Positions 1-9,062 of a stretch of 64,000 nucleotides of DNA are shown piece by piece; the first letter of the stretch is position 1, and every line of letters begins with the position of its first letter. Below the pieces are notes generated by a model. The model made no database searches and was not told the origin of the DNA. It worked only from the letters and a program-made list of their open reading frames with translations. This stretch comes from Bog-473 sp963817735. Lineage in GTDB: Bacteria > Actinomycetota > Acidimicrobiia > Acidimicrobiales > RAAP-2. Position numbers and translations under genes: made by a program. Location: the NCBI GenBank assembly GCA_963817735.1, contig CAWFPP010000001.1, forward strand, positions 344,730-408,729, given 5' to 3'.

Positions 1-368
1 TCGGGGTCCCGGGTGCGTTCACCCCTACCTGTTCGGACCACCACCTCCCCGGGTTCGTGCTGCGGGCCGAGGAGCTCCGGGCCAAGGGTGCCGACAAGGT
101 CGTGTGCGTATCGGTCAACGACCCCTTCGTCATGGGCGCGTGGGCGCAGGACCAGAAGGTGGGTGACACCGTGGTCATGCTGGCCGACGGCAACGGGGAC
201 CTGGCCGGGGCCATGGGCCTCACCATGGACGGCAGCGGCTTCGGTCTCGGATCGCGCATCCAGCGTTTCGCCGCCATCATCGACGACGGCGTGGTCAGCT
301 GGCTCGCCGTCGAGCCCGGTCCAGGCCTCAATGTCAGCTCGGCCGAGGAAGTGCTCGCCGCGCTCTGA
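1..368 (+). CDS. Peroxiredoxin (Prx5/AhpC-TSA type), 5' end missing
   Basis: The frame is already open at base 3, so the gene begins left of the window, and it ends with TGA at 366-368. The first visible residues carry the peroxiredoxin active site GAFTPTCS, whose Cys is the peroxidatic one, followed by a VVCVSVND segment that matches the second Cys position of the Prx5 group and a GLGSRIQRFA strand typical of the family. No later resolving Cys is seen. The family reduces hydrogen peroxide and organic hydroperoxides with thiol donors in the cytoplasm. About 40 N-terminal residues are missing. The family call is strong; substrate preference is not determined. Confidence 0.88.
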   Translation, partial: GVPGAFTPTCSDHHLPGFVLRAEELRAKGADKVVCVSVNDPFVMGAWAQDQKVGDTVVMLADGNGDLAGAMGLTMDGSGFGLGSRIQRFAAIIDDGVVSWLAVEPGPGLNVSSAEEVLAAL

Positions 369-370
369 AC

Positions 371-418
371 CTCGGCGCAAACCTCGGCGCGAACCTCGGC
401 GCAAACCTCGGAGCGAAT
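371..418. repeat. Four tandem 12-bp repeats
   Basis: Four consecutive 12-base units of the form CTCGGCGCRAAC (the last one diverged to CTCGGAGCGAAT) start two bases after the peroxiredoxin stop codon. The interval 369-633 otherwise holds no gene that I can support. The repeats may be simple slippage products. Confidence 0.8.
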
Positions 419-633
419 GCCGGCGCGGGCGCCTTATCCCACCCACGCGCCGCCGCTCGCAGCCTCGACGACGCACCGAAACAGGCGTGTTGCCGCCACG
501 TTCGGTTGCAACGCGGTGGCGGTGCGCATCCGCTGCGGCAATTGTCATCGCGTAGTGCGATTTCCTCGAACCGCTTGGGCACAATCCTCCTCGCAAGGCT
601 GCATGGCGGATGCGGAAATAGAGGGGAAAGGCA

Positions 634-1836
634 ATGCGCAGGGTGGTGGGAGCGCGTCGGAGCGTTCGGCGCGCGTGCATGTTCGGTGCGACCGCGGCGG
701 CGGTGATCGCGCTCTCGATGGTGGCTGCGCCCGACACCGGGACGCTCGCCGGAGCGTCGCGTCTGGCCCTGGCACCCGAGATGATCTCCGGCGGCCAGTC
801 GGGGCCCCCCTCGGCATCGACCTCGGCACCGACGCCCACGCCGCCGATGTCGACGGGAGCCTCGGCCGGCGCCTCGTCGCTCTCCGGCCGCCAGCCGGCG
901 CCCGGCTCCACCTCCACAGCGACCCCGACCGCCACATCGGCCTCCACCTCGACGTCGCCATCAGCCCCGGCCGCCGCCCACGCGCCCGAGAAGCTCTACG
1001 GCCGGCAGCCGGCGTCCACCTCCACATCGACCTCCATCTCCACCTCGACGTCGGCGGCCGATTCAGACTGCCAGGGGACCACGCCGCTCGGCCTGCCGGG
1101 AAGGTGGAACTGCACGTTCGACGACGAGTTCAACGGCACCTCGCTCGACACGACCAAGTGGGTGCCCCAGGAAACCGCCGCCAGCGGCTACCTCAACGGC
1201 GCCACGGCCTGTTACGTCGACAGCCCCGACACGATCTCGGTCTCGGGCGGCTACCTGAACCTGACGGCGCGCCAGGTGGCGCCGTTTACGTGCGAGGACG
1301 GGAGCAACAGCTTCACGACGAGCTACGAGGCCGGCATGGTCTCGACCGAGGGCCTGTTCGACCAGACCTACGGCGCCTTCGAGGTCAGCGCCAAACTCCC
1401 GGCGTCCGTGGTCGAAGGCCTGCAGGAGACGATGTGGCTCTACCCGCAGACGCTGACCTACGGCCCGTGGCCCGACTCGGGCGAGATCGACTTCGCCGAG
1501 TTCTACAGCGAGTACCCGGGCCTCGACGTGCCCTACATCCACTACGCCCAGTCCTCGACCGATGTGAACGCCACGTCGTACGACTGCCTCATCAACCAGG
1601 ACGCGTTCAACACGTACGGCGTCGACTGGACGCCGACGTCGATCACGGTGCTCTACAACGGCACGCCCTGCCTCGTCGACACCCCCAGCACGGGCAGCGA
1701 GCCGTTCGACCAACCGTTCTTCATCGCCCTGACCCAGGCGCTCGGCGTCGGCACCAACGCCTTCACGCCGAACGTCACGGAGTTGCCGGCCACGACCCAG
1801 ATCGACTGGGTGCGCGCCTGGGCTCCGGCTTCGTAG
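634..1836 (+). CDS. Secreted glycoside hydrolase family 16 (beta-glucanase-like)
   Basis: This 400-residue protein starts with a basic, hydrophobic signal segment (about residues 1-40). A long Ser/Thr/Pro-rich linker follows (about 45-145), with repeated Thr-Ser runs and three related SG-RQP-type blocks. The rest is a GH16 fold. The catalytic signature GEIDFAE lies at residues 283-289, giving Glu284 as nucleophile, Asp286 as helper and Glu289 as acid/base. GH16 enzymes cleave beta-1,3 or beta-1,3-1,4 glucans and some galactans; which substrate applies here cannot be told. The start ATG is preceded by a GAGGGGA ribosome site. The enzyme is likely secreted and either free or held at the wall by the linker. 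Confidence 0.88.
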   Translation: MRRVVGARRSVRRACMFGATAAAVIALSMVAAPDTGTLAGASRLALAPEMISGGQSGPPSASTSAPTPTPPMSTGASAGASSLSGRQPAPGSTSTATPTATSASTSTSPSAPAAAHAPEKLYGRQPASTSTSTSISTSTSAADSDCQGTTPLGLPGRWNCTFDDEFNGTSLDTTKWVPQETAASGYLNGATACYVDSPDTISVSGGYLNLTARQVAPFTCEDGSNSFTTSYEAGMVSTEGLFDQTYGAFEVSAKLPASVVEGLQETMWLYPQTLTYGPWPDSGEIDFAEFYSEYPGLDVPYIHYAQSSTDVNATSYDCLINQDAFNTYGVDWTPTSITVLYNGTPCLVDTPSTGSEPFDQPFFIALTQALGVGTNAFTPNVTELPATTQIDWVRAWAPAS

Positions 1837-1854
1837 CCGAATTCCGCATCGGCC

Positions 1855-1907
1855 TTGACATGCAACCGTCAGGCTGCTTGAGTAGAGGTATGCAACCAAA
1901 TGGTTGC
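1855..1907 (+). promoter_or_regulatory. Promoter with two palindromic operators (ArsR-type)
   Basis: A perfect -35 element TTGACA lies at 1855-1860. Directly after it is an imperfect palindrome GCAACC-N4-GGCTGC (1862-1877), and 30 bases downstream of that a perfect one, GCAACCA-AA-TGGTTGC (1892-1907). Both share the same half-site and spacing and sit just before the ArsR-family gene, so autoregulation is the simplest reading. No convincing -10 was identified. Confidence 0.6.
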
Positions 1908-1930
1908 GTAATCACCCAGCGGATGGTGCG

Positions 1931-2791
1931 ATGCGGCAGATGGATGAGGTCTTCCGGGCGCTGAGCGATCCTGCCCGGCGCCGGCTCCTGGACCGGCTCA
2001 ACGAGCGCAACGGGCTCACCCTCAGCGAGCTCTGCACGGGCATGGGCATGACGCGGCAGTCGGTCTCCAAGCACCTCGACGTGTTGGAGGAGGCCGACCT
2101 CGTGGCCACGACGCGCCGGGGGAGGGAGAAGCTCCACTTCTTGAACGCCGCTCCCATCAACGACATCGCCGACCGCTGGATCCACCACTACGACCGGGCG
2201 CGGGCAGAGGCCCTCGCCGATCTCAAGACGGCACTGGAGGCCACCCCCATGAACCAGATCAGCGACCAGACCACCTTCGTCTACACGACCTACATCGAGT
2301 CCACGCCCGAGCGGGTCTGGCAGGGACTGACCGACCCTGCCTTCACCGAGCGCTACTGGCGGCACCCGGCCTCGGGCGGGGTCACGTACCGCACGGACTG
2401 GCGGAAGGGCTCCGGCTACGACGTGGCCTACGAGCAGGTGGGGCTGGTGGTCGCCGATCCCGGGCAGGTGATCCTGGAGTCCGATCCCCCGCGGCGTCTC
2501 GCCTACACGTGGCACACCTTCACCCCGGAGTGGGCCGCTGCCCACGGCTTCGACGAGGCCACCGTTGCGGCGTGGCGGGCCGAGTCCCGCTCGAAAGTCG
2601 CATTCGACATCGAGGAGGCGGGGGAGGGCGTCGTGAAGCTGACCGTCGTGCACGACGGCTTCGCACCCGGGAGCGCCGTGCTCGAGGGGGTCCGGGGCGG
2701 CTGGCCCGCGGTCATCGCCAGCCTGAAGACGTTGCTCGAGACCGGCTCGGCGCTGCCGGCGGCAGAACGGGAGGGGAGGACACGGCGATGA
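1931..2791 (+). CDS. ArsR-family regulator fused to SRPBCC/AHSA1 domain
   Basis: The N-terminal 90 residues form a winged helix of the ArsR type, with a LSDPARRRLLDRL first helix and a recognition segment around TRQSVSKHLDVLEEADLV. From about residue 95 an AHSA1/SRPBCC domain begins (FVYTTYIESTPERVWQGLTD), a hydrophobic-pocket fold that may bind a small ligand or chaperone-like partner. I prefer ATG 1931, opening MRQMDEVFRAL, over an upstream in-frame TTG at 1904 that lies inside the palindromic operator. The gene overlaps the next one by ATGA. ArsR-SRPBCC fusions usually repress their own operon; the ligand here is unknown. Confidence 0.88.
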   Translation: MRQMDEVFRALSDPARRRLLDRLNERNGLTLSELCTGMGMTRQSVSKHLDVLEEADLVATTRRGREKLHFLNAAPINDIADRWIHHYDRARAEALADLKTALEATPMNQISDQTTFVYTTYIESTPERVWQGLTDPAFTERYWRHPASGGVTYRTDWRKGSGYDVAYEQVGLVVADPGQVILESDPPRRLAYTWHTFTPEWAAAHGFDEATVAAWRAESRSKVAFDIEEAGEGVVKLTVVHDGFAPGSAVLEGVRGGWPAVIASLKTLLETGSALPAAEREGRTRR

Positions 2792-3297
2792 GAACCGACA
2801 CGAGCTTCACCTACTCGATCTACATCGAGGCAACGCCCGAGCGGGTGTGGCGGGGGCTGACCGATCCCACGGACACCCGGCGCTATTGGCGACACGCCAC
2901 CATGGGAGGCAAGTCGTTCCCGTCCGATTGGAGCAAGGGGTCGACCTGGGACCTGCTCCACGAGGACGTGGGTCTCGTGGTGCACGACCCCGAGCAGGTC
3001 ATCCTCGAGGCCGATCCCCCGCGGCGTCTCGCCTACACCTGGCACACCTTCACGCCGGAGTGGGCGGCCCTTGCCGGCCTCCCCGAGGAGACGGCAGCGG
3101 CGTGGCGGGCCGAACCGCGCTCGGAGGCGGCGTTCGACATAGAGGAGAGGGACCTGGGCGTGGTCAGGCTGACCGTCCGCCACGACGGCTTCTCGGCCGG
3201 CAGCGCCGTGCTCCCGGCCATCTCGGAGGGCTGGCCAGCCGTCCTGTCGAGCCTGAAGACGCTGCTCGAGACCGGCTCGCCCCTGCCGGCAACGTAG
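2788..3297 (+). CDS. SRPBCC/AHSA1 domain protein, paralogue of the preceding domain
   Basis: A 169-residue single-domain protein whose whole length matches the C-terminal domain of the upstream ArsR fusion (shared TPERVW-GLTDP, DPPRRLAYTWHTFTPEW and SLKTLLETGS segments). A stretch near 3013-3060 is almost base-for-base the same as 2485-2532, showing a recent tandem duplication without the DNA-binding domain. It starts at ATG 2788 inside the ATGA overlap, so it is translated together with the regulator. Function is not known beyond the START-like ligand-binding fold. Confidence 0.85.
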   Translation: MRTDTSFTYSIYIEATPERVWRGLTDPTDTRRYWRHATMGGKSFPSDWSKGSTWDLLHEDVGLVVHDPEQVILEADPPRRLAYTWHTFTPEWAALAGLPEETAAAWRAEPRSEAAFDIEERDLGVVRLTVRHDGFSAGSAVLPAISEGWPAVLSSLKTLLETGSPLPAT

Positions 3298-3363
3298 ACC
3301 ACGCCGGGCGCCAGCCCCAACATGAAATGGGAGGTCAGCCTCCTTGCCGGATCGCTTCAATCG

Positions 3364-3376
3364 GAGTATGATACTC
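3364..3376 (+). promoter_or_regulatory. 13-bp palindrome upstream of padR-like gene
   Basis: GAGTAT-G-ATACTC is a perfect inverted repeat 27 bases before the PadR start, and a partial copy of its core (GTATG-TAC) follows at once. PadR regulators bind such AT-containing inverted repeats in their own promoters, so this is a likely operator for the padR-ABC transporter operon. Confidence 0.5.
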
Positions 3377-3402
3377 GGTATGCTACTTCGAAATGGGCAA
3401 TC

Positions 3403-3990
3403 ATGAGCGTCCGACACGCCCTGCTGGCCCTCCTCAGCGAGGGGCCCAAGTACGGGCTCCAGCTGCGCCAGGAGTTCGAGTCCCGCACCGGTGAGGTCTG
3501 GCCGCTCAACGTCGGGCAGGTGTACACGACCCTGCAGCGGCTGGAGCGGGACGGCCTCGTCGAGTCCGACGACGTGGCCGAAGAGGGGCCGCAGAAGGGC
3601 TTCCACATCACCCAGGAGGGTGCCGAGGAGCTCGCCCAATGGTTGCGCACCCCGCCGGACTTCTCGTCGCCACCCCGCGACGAGTTGGTGATCAAGGTGC
3701 TGGTCGCCCTGGGGTTGCCGGGGGTGGACGTGCACGAGGTGGTGCAGGTGCACCGGCGCTATCTCGTCGAGTTGATGCAGCAGTGGACGCGCCTCAAGGA
3801 GGACGAATCGCGCCTCGACCTCAACTTCGCGCTGGTGGTCGACGCCGAGTTGTTCCGCCTCGACTCGCTGATCCGTTGGTTGGACACGGCCGATGGCCGT
3901 CTGAAGAGAGCGGCGGTGGGAGAAGCTGCGCCGGCTTCGCCGTCGTTCCCCCTCCCCAAGGCCCGGCGCAGGGTAGGAGCCCCCGAATGA
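3403..3990 (+). CDS. PadR-family transcriptional regulator
   Basis: The 195-residue product starts with the PadR winged-helix core (HALLALLSEGPKYGLQLRQEFE, then YTTLQRLERDGLV) and has a C-terminal alpha-helical dimerisation region, as in the longer PadR subfamily. I chose ATG 3403 because the PadR fold begins directly at MSVRHALLALL; an upstream in-frame start at 3322 would run through the palindrome. The stop overlaps the ABC ATPase start by ATGA. PadR proteins commonly repress neighbouring efflux ABC transporters, which fits the two genes that follow. Confidence 0.88.
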   Translation: MSVRHALLALLSEGPKYGLQLRQEFESRTGEVWPLNVGQVYTTLQRLERDGLVESDDVAEEGPQKGFHITQEGAEELAQWLRTPPDFSSPPRDELVIKVLVALGLPGVDVHEVVQVHRRYLVELMQQWTRLKEDESRLDLNFALVVDAELFRLDSLIRWLDTADGRLKRAAVGEAAPASPSFPLPKARRRVGAPE

Positions 3991-4710
3991 GCTACCTCGA
4001 GCTGCGCGATATCTCCAAGGTCTTCGGAGAGGGCCCCACAGAGGTCCGTGCCTTGCAGCGTGTCGACCTCTCCGTCGAAGCGGGATCTCTCGTGGCGGTC
4101 ATGGGCTCCAGCGGCTCGGGGAAGAGCACGCTGCTGACCATCGCCGGCAGCCTGGAGGACCCCACCAGCGGTGAGGTGTACGTCGGCGGCCGATCCCTCT
4201 CCTCGCTGTCGCGCAACAGCAAGGCGCAGCTGCGCCGCCAGTCCATCGGGTACGTCTTCCAGGACTACAACCTGCTGGCCGGGCTCAGCGCGGTGGAGAA
4301 CGTCTCGTTGCCGCTCGAGTTGGACGGCGTGGCGGCCCGCAAGGCCCAGGCGGTGGCGCTCGAGTCGCTCGAGGAGTTCGGCCTGCTCGGACCGGGCGTC
4401 GCGCTACCCCGACCAGCTGTCCGGAGGTGAGCGGCAGCGGGTCGCCATCGCCCGCGCCGTGGTCGGCGGACGTCAGCTCCTCCTGGCCGACGAGCCCTCC
4501 GGCGCGCTCGACTCGACCAACGCCGAAAGCGTCATGCGGCTGATCCTGGCGGCCTGCCATCGCGGTCTGGCCGCCGTGGTGGTGACGCACGACGCGCAGC
4601 TCGCCTCGTGGGCCGACCGCGTCATCTTCCTGCGCGACGGCCGTATCGTCGACCAGACTCTGCCGATCGAGAGCCCCGATACGTTCCTCGCCGACGTCCG
4701 GAACCAATGA
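3987..4710 (+). pseudogene. ABC transporter ATP-binding protein (MacB/LolD type), frameshifted
   Basis: The first part (from ATG 3987) has Walker A SSGSGKSTLL and the Q-loop FQDYNLL. The second part, in the next frame, has RYPDQLSGGERQRVAIARA (signature), Walker B LLLADEPSGALD and the H-loop VVVTHD. The two frames meet near 4400: removing one base there joins LL to DRASRYPDQLSGG, giving a normal protein of about 240 residues. All motifs are intact, so an assembly indel is likelier than true decay. It would energise the permease encoded next (ATGA overlap). If the shift is real, the transporter is dead. Confidence 0.82.
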
Positions 4711-7259
4711 GCGTCGACACTCTCGAGCGGCCCGCCACCGAATCGGTCCCCGCACCGAGCACCGGCGGCATCGCGGCCCGCCAGGCCATGGTCCGCTGGG
4801 CCTGGCGCCTCTTCCGGCGCGAGTGGCGCCAGCAGCTGCTCATCCTGCTCCTCATCGTCGTCGCCGTGGCGGCCGTCGTCGTCGGTGCCGCGGTGGCGGT
4901 CAACACGCCGCCGCCGGCCAACGCCGGGTTCGGCACGGCGCATGACCTGGCGACCTTCAACCTGTCCGCGCCCGCGCTCAAGGCACCGTCGGTCACCCTC
5001 TCGGATGTGCAGGCGCAGATCGCCACGCTCGAAGAGCGCTCCGGCCGGGTCCAGGTCATCGAGAACGAGACCTTCAGCGTTCCCGGTTCCGACCAGACGT
5101 ATCAGCTGCGGTCCCAGGATCCCCACGGGCCCTATGGCGACCCGATGCTGCAGCTGCTCTCGGGGAGCTACCCGACGGGGTCCGATCAGATCGCCGTCAC
5201 CCCTGGGCTGGCCTCCGAGCTCAACCTCGCCGTGGGCGACGCGTGGCCGCAGGGGGGCAAGACCGTCGTCGGCATCGTGCAGAACCCACAGAGCCTGCTC
5301 GACGAGTTCGCGCTGGTCCCCCCCGGGCAGGTGGCGCACCCGACGCAGATCAGCGTCCTCTTCGACGCATCCCCGTCGGAAGCCAAGGATCTGCCCTCTT
5401 ACGTCACCACGCCCGGAGTGAACAACAACGGCATCAACCCGTCGACGATCGTGCTGGCCCTGGCGACGGTGGGAATGCTCCTCATCGCCCTGGTCTCGAT
5501 CGGCGGCTTCACCGTGCTGGCCCAGCGCCGCATGCGTTCCCTCGGGATGCTCGAATCGATGGGCGCGACCGACCGCAACGTCCGGCTCGTCCTAGAGGTC
5601 AACGGCGTCATCGTGGGCGTCGTGGGCGCCATCGTGGGCTTCGCTCTCGGTCTGGCCCTCTGGCTGGCGTACCGCCCGCACAACGAGCAGAGCGCACACC
5701 ACGTCATCGGTACGTTCGCACTGCCCTGGAACGTGATCGTGCCGGCCATGGTGCTCGCGGTCGTCGCGACCTTCTTTGCCGCGAGCTACCCGGCGCGGGC
5801 CATCACCCGCGTGCCGGTCGTCAGCGCGCTGGCCGGGCGTCCTGCGCCTCCACGCCAGATCCACCGCTCGCTGGTGCCCGGTGTGATCGCCTTGGTCATC
5901 GGGTTCTTCATGTTCTCCGTCTCCGGCGCCTCGGGGAACGGGGGCGGTGTCATCTGGCTCGTCCCGGGGTTGATCGCGCTGATCGTCGGGATCATCTTGG
6001 TCTCGCCGTTCTTCCTTGCCCTGCTGGCCCGGATCGGAGGTAGAGCGCCCGTCGCCATTCGCCTGCCGTTCCGCGACATGGCGCGCTACCGGGCCCGCTC
6101 CGGCTCGGCTCTCTCAGCCATCAGCCTCGGCATCATGATCGCGGTCATCATCTGCGCTGTCGCCGTCGCCCGTTACTCCAACGTCTTCGACTATGTCGGA
6201 CCGAACATGGCGGCGAACACCCTCAACGTGTACAGCCCTCCGCCGGCCGGGAGCCCGCTCTTCTCGCCGGGGCAGAACGGGCCGCAGACCGAGACGGCAC
6301 CGACACCCCCGAGCCTCTCGGCGCAGGTGGCGACGGCGCACGCGATCGCCTCGGCGGTCGGGGCCAAGGACGTGGTCGAGCTCGACAGCCCGAACGTCGG
6401 GCTGCAGAACCCGAGCGCTGCGGGCAGGCAGTGGAACGGCCCGATCTACGTGGCCACGCCGGCCCTCCTCCGGGCCTATGGCATCAACCCTTCGTCCATC
6501 CCGTCCAACGTCGACGTCCTCAGCTCGCGACCAGGACTGGCCGGCTCGGGCGTGCAGCTGACCTTCGGCGGGGGGAGCAAGGGCGGCGGCGGCCCGGGGA
6601 ACTACAACCAGTGCACGCCCAACCAGTGCCTGGCCCACCCCGTGGTCCAGGAGGAGAGCCAGCTGCCCATGGGCACGTCGTCACCCAACACGGTGATCAC
6701 CGAGAGCGCGCTGCAACGCCTGCACCTCACGAGCCAGAACAGCCTCGGAGGCTGGATGATCCTGGCCAACAGCTCGATCACGGCGGCTCAGCTGCGGACC
6801 GCCAACTCGCTGGCCGCCTCCGGCGATTTGAGCATCGAGTCGAAGAACGACGCGCCCACGTCGGCCGAGATCGTCAACTGGGCGACCGTATTCGGCATCG
6901 CCCTCGCGCTCGGCGTCCTGGCGATGAGCGTGGGGCTCATCCGGAGCGAGACAGCGAGCGAGCTGCGCACGCTGACCGCCACGGGCGCGAGCTCGCGCAC
7001 CAGGCGCAGCCTCACCGCCGTCACCGCGGGAGGCCTCGCCTTCCTCGGTGCGCTGCTCGGGACCGCTGCGGCCTACATCGGCCTGTTCGGATGGTTCAAC
7101 TCGAACGCGCTGGAGGGAGGAGTGTCGGACATCATCAGCCACGTCCCGTGGGACAACCTGTTCTTCATCGTGATCGCCATGCCGGTCGTCGCCACCCTCA
7201 TCGGCTGGGTGCTGGCCGGGCGAGAGCCGACGGGGATCGGCTCCCGTCCGATGGAATAA
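4707..7259 (+). CDS. FtsX-like ABC transporter permease
   Basis: An 850-residue membrane protein with an N-terminal transmembrane segment near residues 50-70, a large extracytoplasmic part, a first FtsX block of about three helices (around residues 245-370), a central pair of helices, a second soluble region with a Gly-rich loop and a final FtsX block of three helices. This two-FtsX architecture is usual for Gram-positive MacB-like exporters. ATG 4707 overlaps the ATPase stop. Together with the PadR regulator it forms a regulator-ATPase-permease operon, probably for export of a peptide, lipid or drug; the substrate cannot be inferred. Confidence 0.85.
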   Translation: MSVDTLERPATESVPAPSTGGIAARQAMVRWAWRLFRREWRQQLLILLLIVVAVAAVVVGAAVAVNTPPPANAGFGTAHDLATFNLSAPALKAPSVTLSDVQAQIATLEERSGRVQVIENETFSVPGSDQTYQLRSQDPHGPYGDPMLQLLSGSYPTGSDQIAVTPGLASELNLAVGDAWPQGGKTVVGIVQNPQSLLDEFALVPPGQVAHPTQISVLFDASPSEAKDLPSYVTTPGVNNNGINPSTIVLALATVGMLLIALVSIGGFTVLAQRRMRSLGMLESMGATDRNVRLVLEVNGVIVGVVGAIVGFALGLALWLAYRPHNEQSAHHVIGTFALPWNVIVPAMVLAVVATFFAASYPARAITRVPVVSALAGRPAPPRQIHRSLVPGVIALVIGFFMFSVSGASGNGGGVIWLVPGLIALIVGIILVSPFFLALLARIGGRAPVAIRLPFRDMARYRARSGSALSAISLGIMIAVIICAVAVARYSNVFDYVGPNMAANTLNVYSPPPAGSPLFSPGQNGPQTETAPTPPSLSAQVATAHAIASAVGAKDVVELDSPNVGLQNPSAAGRQWNGPIYVATPALLRAYGINPSSIPSNVDVLSSRPGLAGSGVQLTFGGGSKGGGGPGNYNQCTPNQCLAHPVVQEESQLPMGTSSPNTVITESALQRLHLTSQNSLGGWMILANSSITAAQLRTANSLAASGDLSIESKNDAPTSAEIVNWATVFGIALALGVLAMSVGLIRSETASELRTLTATGASSRTRRSLTAVTAGGLAFLGALLGTAAAYIGLFGWFNSNALEGGVSDIISHVPWDNLFFIVIAMPVVATLIGWVLAGREPTGIGSRPME

Positions 7260-7265
7260 GAGACG

Positions 7266-7790
7266 GTGACCGTCCGCAGCGATGCGGCGTCGGCGACGGA
7301 CGATGATCCTTCAGCGCCACCGGGCGCTTCCGTGGCGACAGGCCGCCGGATGCGAGCCCGCTGGCTGGTCCACCTCTTGCTAATCGGTACCTTCGCCGCC
7401 TCGCTGGCCACCGTGGTGTTGATTCCCGAGGGGACGCCGCACCTCGTGGTCGGGTTGGCGTTCGTTGCTCTTGCGGGCATCCACGTTGCCCAACGCCGGC
7501 ACACCGTGTCGCGGTTGCTTGGGAACCTTGGACGGGTGCGCACATGGGCTACTCGTCGGGGACGGCTCGCGTGGTCGGACGTGATCCTCGCCGCGTTGAC
7601 CCTCAATGTGTTGGCATCGGGAACGTACGACTGGCTGACGGGCAACCAGGTGATCCTTCAGCCTCGCGCAGTGGGAATCCCGTTCCGCAACATCGGGTGG
7701 CACGTGCTCTCTGCTCTCGTGCTGCTGGTGTACCTGTGCGTGCACCTCACTCGCCGTTGGGGCCGCATCCGCCGGTCGGCCATCCGCTGA
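7266..7790 (+). CDS. Four-helix membrane protein, DUF4405/cytochrome b561-like
   Basis: This 174-residue protein has about four transmembrane helices (near residues 32-52, 58-76, 102-120 and 140-160). Histidines sit within or beside helices 2 and 4 (HLVVGLAFVALAGIHVAQRRH and GWHVLSALVLLVYLCVHL), an arrangement typical of haem-b-binding four-helix bundles. The GTG start is 6 bases after the permease stop, so it may be part of the same transcript. Redox function is an inference from the histidine placement. Confidence 0.65.
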   Translation: MTVRSDAASATDDDPSAPPGASVATGRRMRARWLVHLLLIGTFAASLATVVLIPEGTPHLVVGLAFVALAGIHVAQRRHTVSRLLGNLGRVRTWATRRGRLAWSDVILAALTLNVLASGTYDWLTGNQVILQPRAVGIPFRNIGWHVLSALVLLVYLCVHLTRRWGRIRRSAIR

Positions 7791-7799
7791 GGAGACGAG

Positions 7800-9062
7800 T
7801 CAGGACTCGGCGGTGACCCCGAACCGCTCGGTGTAGAAGCCGAGGGCCCGGCGCCGTTCGGCGCCGTCGAGACCGAACTGAGCCAAGTCGTAGGCCACCG
7901 ATCCATGGAGGCCGCGGGGGTGCGCCTCCATGAACGAGGCCATGGACTCGGTGGCCCGAGCATCCAGGGGCTGGCCCGCCAGCTCGTAGACCCGCCCGAC
8001 CATGGCGAGGTCGTTGGCCATGAACTCGTCGAAACGCACGTCGATGGTCCGGTCCGCCGGCAGGGCGTCGCGCTCCTCGGCGCAGCGGCGCAGCATGCGC
8101 TCGAGCCGGTCGGCCCAGTACGCGCCCGTGCTCTCGACGTCGACCCGGTCCCGGGTGAGCCTGGCGGTGTAGGCGATCATCGTGAGCATCGACGCCGTCA
8201 CCGACACCGGGTCCCGATGCGTGACGACGAAGGTGGCGTCGGGGAACGTGTCGACCAGGGCGGGGAACTGTTCGAGGTGCTGGGGCGTCTTGAGGATCCA
8301 GCGGGTGCCGCCCCGGAGCCACTGCAGGACCTGCAGCACCTTGCGGAGGTAGGCATAGGTCGGGCGCTGATCGCGGGCCAGGTACGCGTCGCGCCACGAC
8401 GGCATCGGCGCCGTCGTCTCGAACAGCATGGTGGAGAAGTCGATGGCCAGCAGCTGTATCTCTTCGTGGGTGTGCTCGACCGTCATCTCATGCATGCGGT
8501 TGAAGTACGGCAACGCCGTGTTGAGGAAGCCGAGCGCCATCTCCGTGCGCTCCAGACGGGGGTCTGCGGCGCCGGCGGCCGGGATCTCCTCTGCAGGCAG
8601 GACGGGCTCGAGGCTCTCCCAATAGGGCAGGGAGCGCAGGGCGGGGTCGGCGGACATCAGGTTGTGCAGGTGGGTGGTGCCCGTCCGGGGCAGCCCGCAG
8701 ATGATGATCGGCGCGACGATCCGCTCTTCGAGGATCTCGGGGTGCCGCCGGACCAGGTCCTCAATGAGCAGACGGTTCTTCAACAGGCCGAGGATGAAGA
8801 CGTGCTGCTGCATGATGCCCGCACCGTTGAAGCCGCCCTCCTGGCGCATGGCGGCGCAGAGCAGGTCGAGTCGTTCCACGAAGTCGTCGGCGCCGAAGTC
8901 CGTCAGGCCGGTCTCGGTGCGGGCGGTCGCCATGAGCTCCGCCGGATCGAGTGTGAGCTGTGACCCCGCCTCCTCCATGAAATCGAGGATGGCCCGGACC
9001 TCGTCGCTGTAGCGCGGCTCGGCCAGATCATCGATGCGGACGGGGGCAGGGCGCGCATTCAT
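7800..9062 (-). CDS. Sulfotransferase family protein
   Basis: The 420-residue product carries the 5'-phosphosulfate-binding loop CGLPRTGTTHL at about residues 122-132 and a later FVVTHRDPVSVTASMLTMI segment that matches the 3'-phosphate-binding region. The enzyme would transfer sulfate from PAPS to a hydroxyl or amine acceptor. ATG 9062 is set by the ATGA overlap with the upstream DUF1214 gene; longer versions read into that gene. Length fits the large actinobacterial sulfotransferase group, whose acceptors are mostly unknown. Convergent with the membrane protein at 7266-7790. Confidence 0.85.
   Translation of the reverse strand: MNARPAPVRIDDLAEPRYSDEVRAILDFMEEAGSQLTLDPAELMATARTETGLTDFGADDFVERLDLLCAAMRQEGGFNGAGIMQQHVFILGLLKNRLLIEDLVRRHPEILEERIVAPIIICGLPRTGTTHLHNLMSADPALRSLPYWESLEPVLPAEEIPAAGAADPRLERTEMALGFLNTALPYFNRMHEMTVEHTHEEIQLLAIDFSTMLFETTAPMPSWRDAYLARDQRPTYAYLRKVLQVLQWLRGGTRWILKTPQHLEQFPALVDTFPDATFVVTHRDPVSVTASMLTMIAYTARLTRDRVDVESTGAYWADRLERMLRRCAEERDALPADRTIDVRFDEFMANDLAMVGRVYELAGQPLDARATESMASFMEAHPRGLHGSVAYDLAQFGLDGAERRRALGFYTERFGVTAES

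Noticed and set aside
1063..1899. Long minus-strand ORFs opposite real genes (for example 1063-1899, 23750-26128, 36508-37770, 41206-42546)
   Set aside because: They are Arg/Gly/Pro-rich shadows caused by high GC in codon position 3 of the true genes and carry no domain; only short terminal pieces of two of them are used (36508-36789 and 41206-41280).
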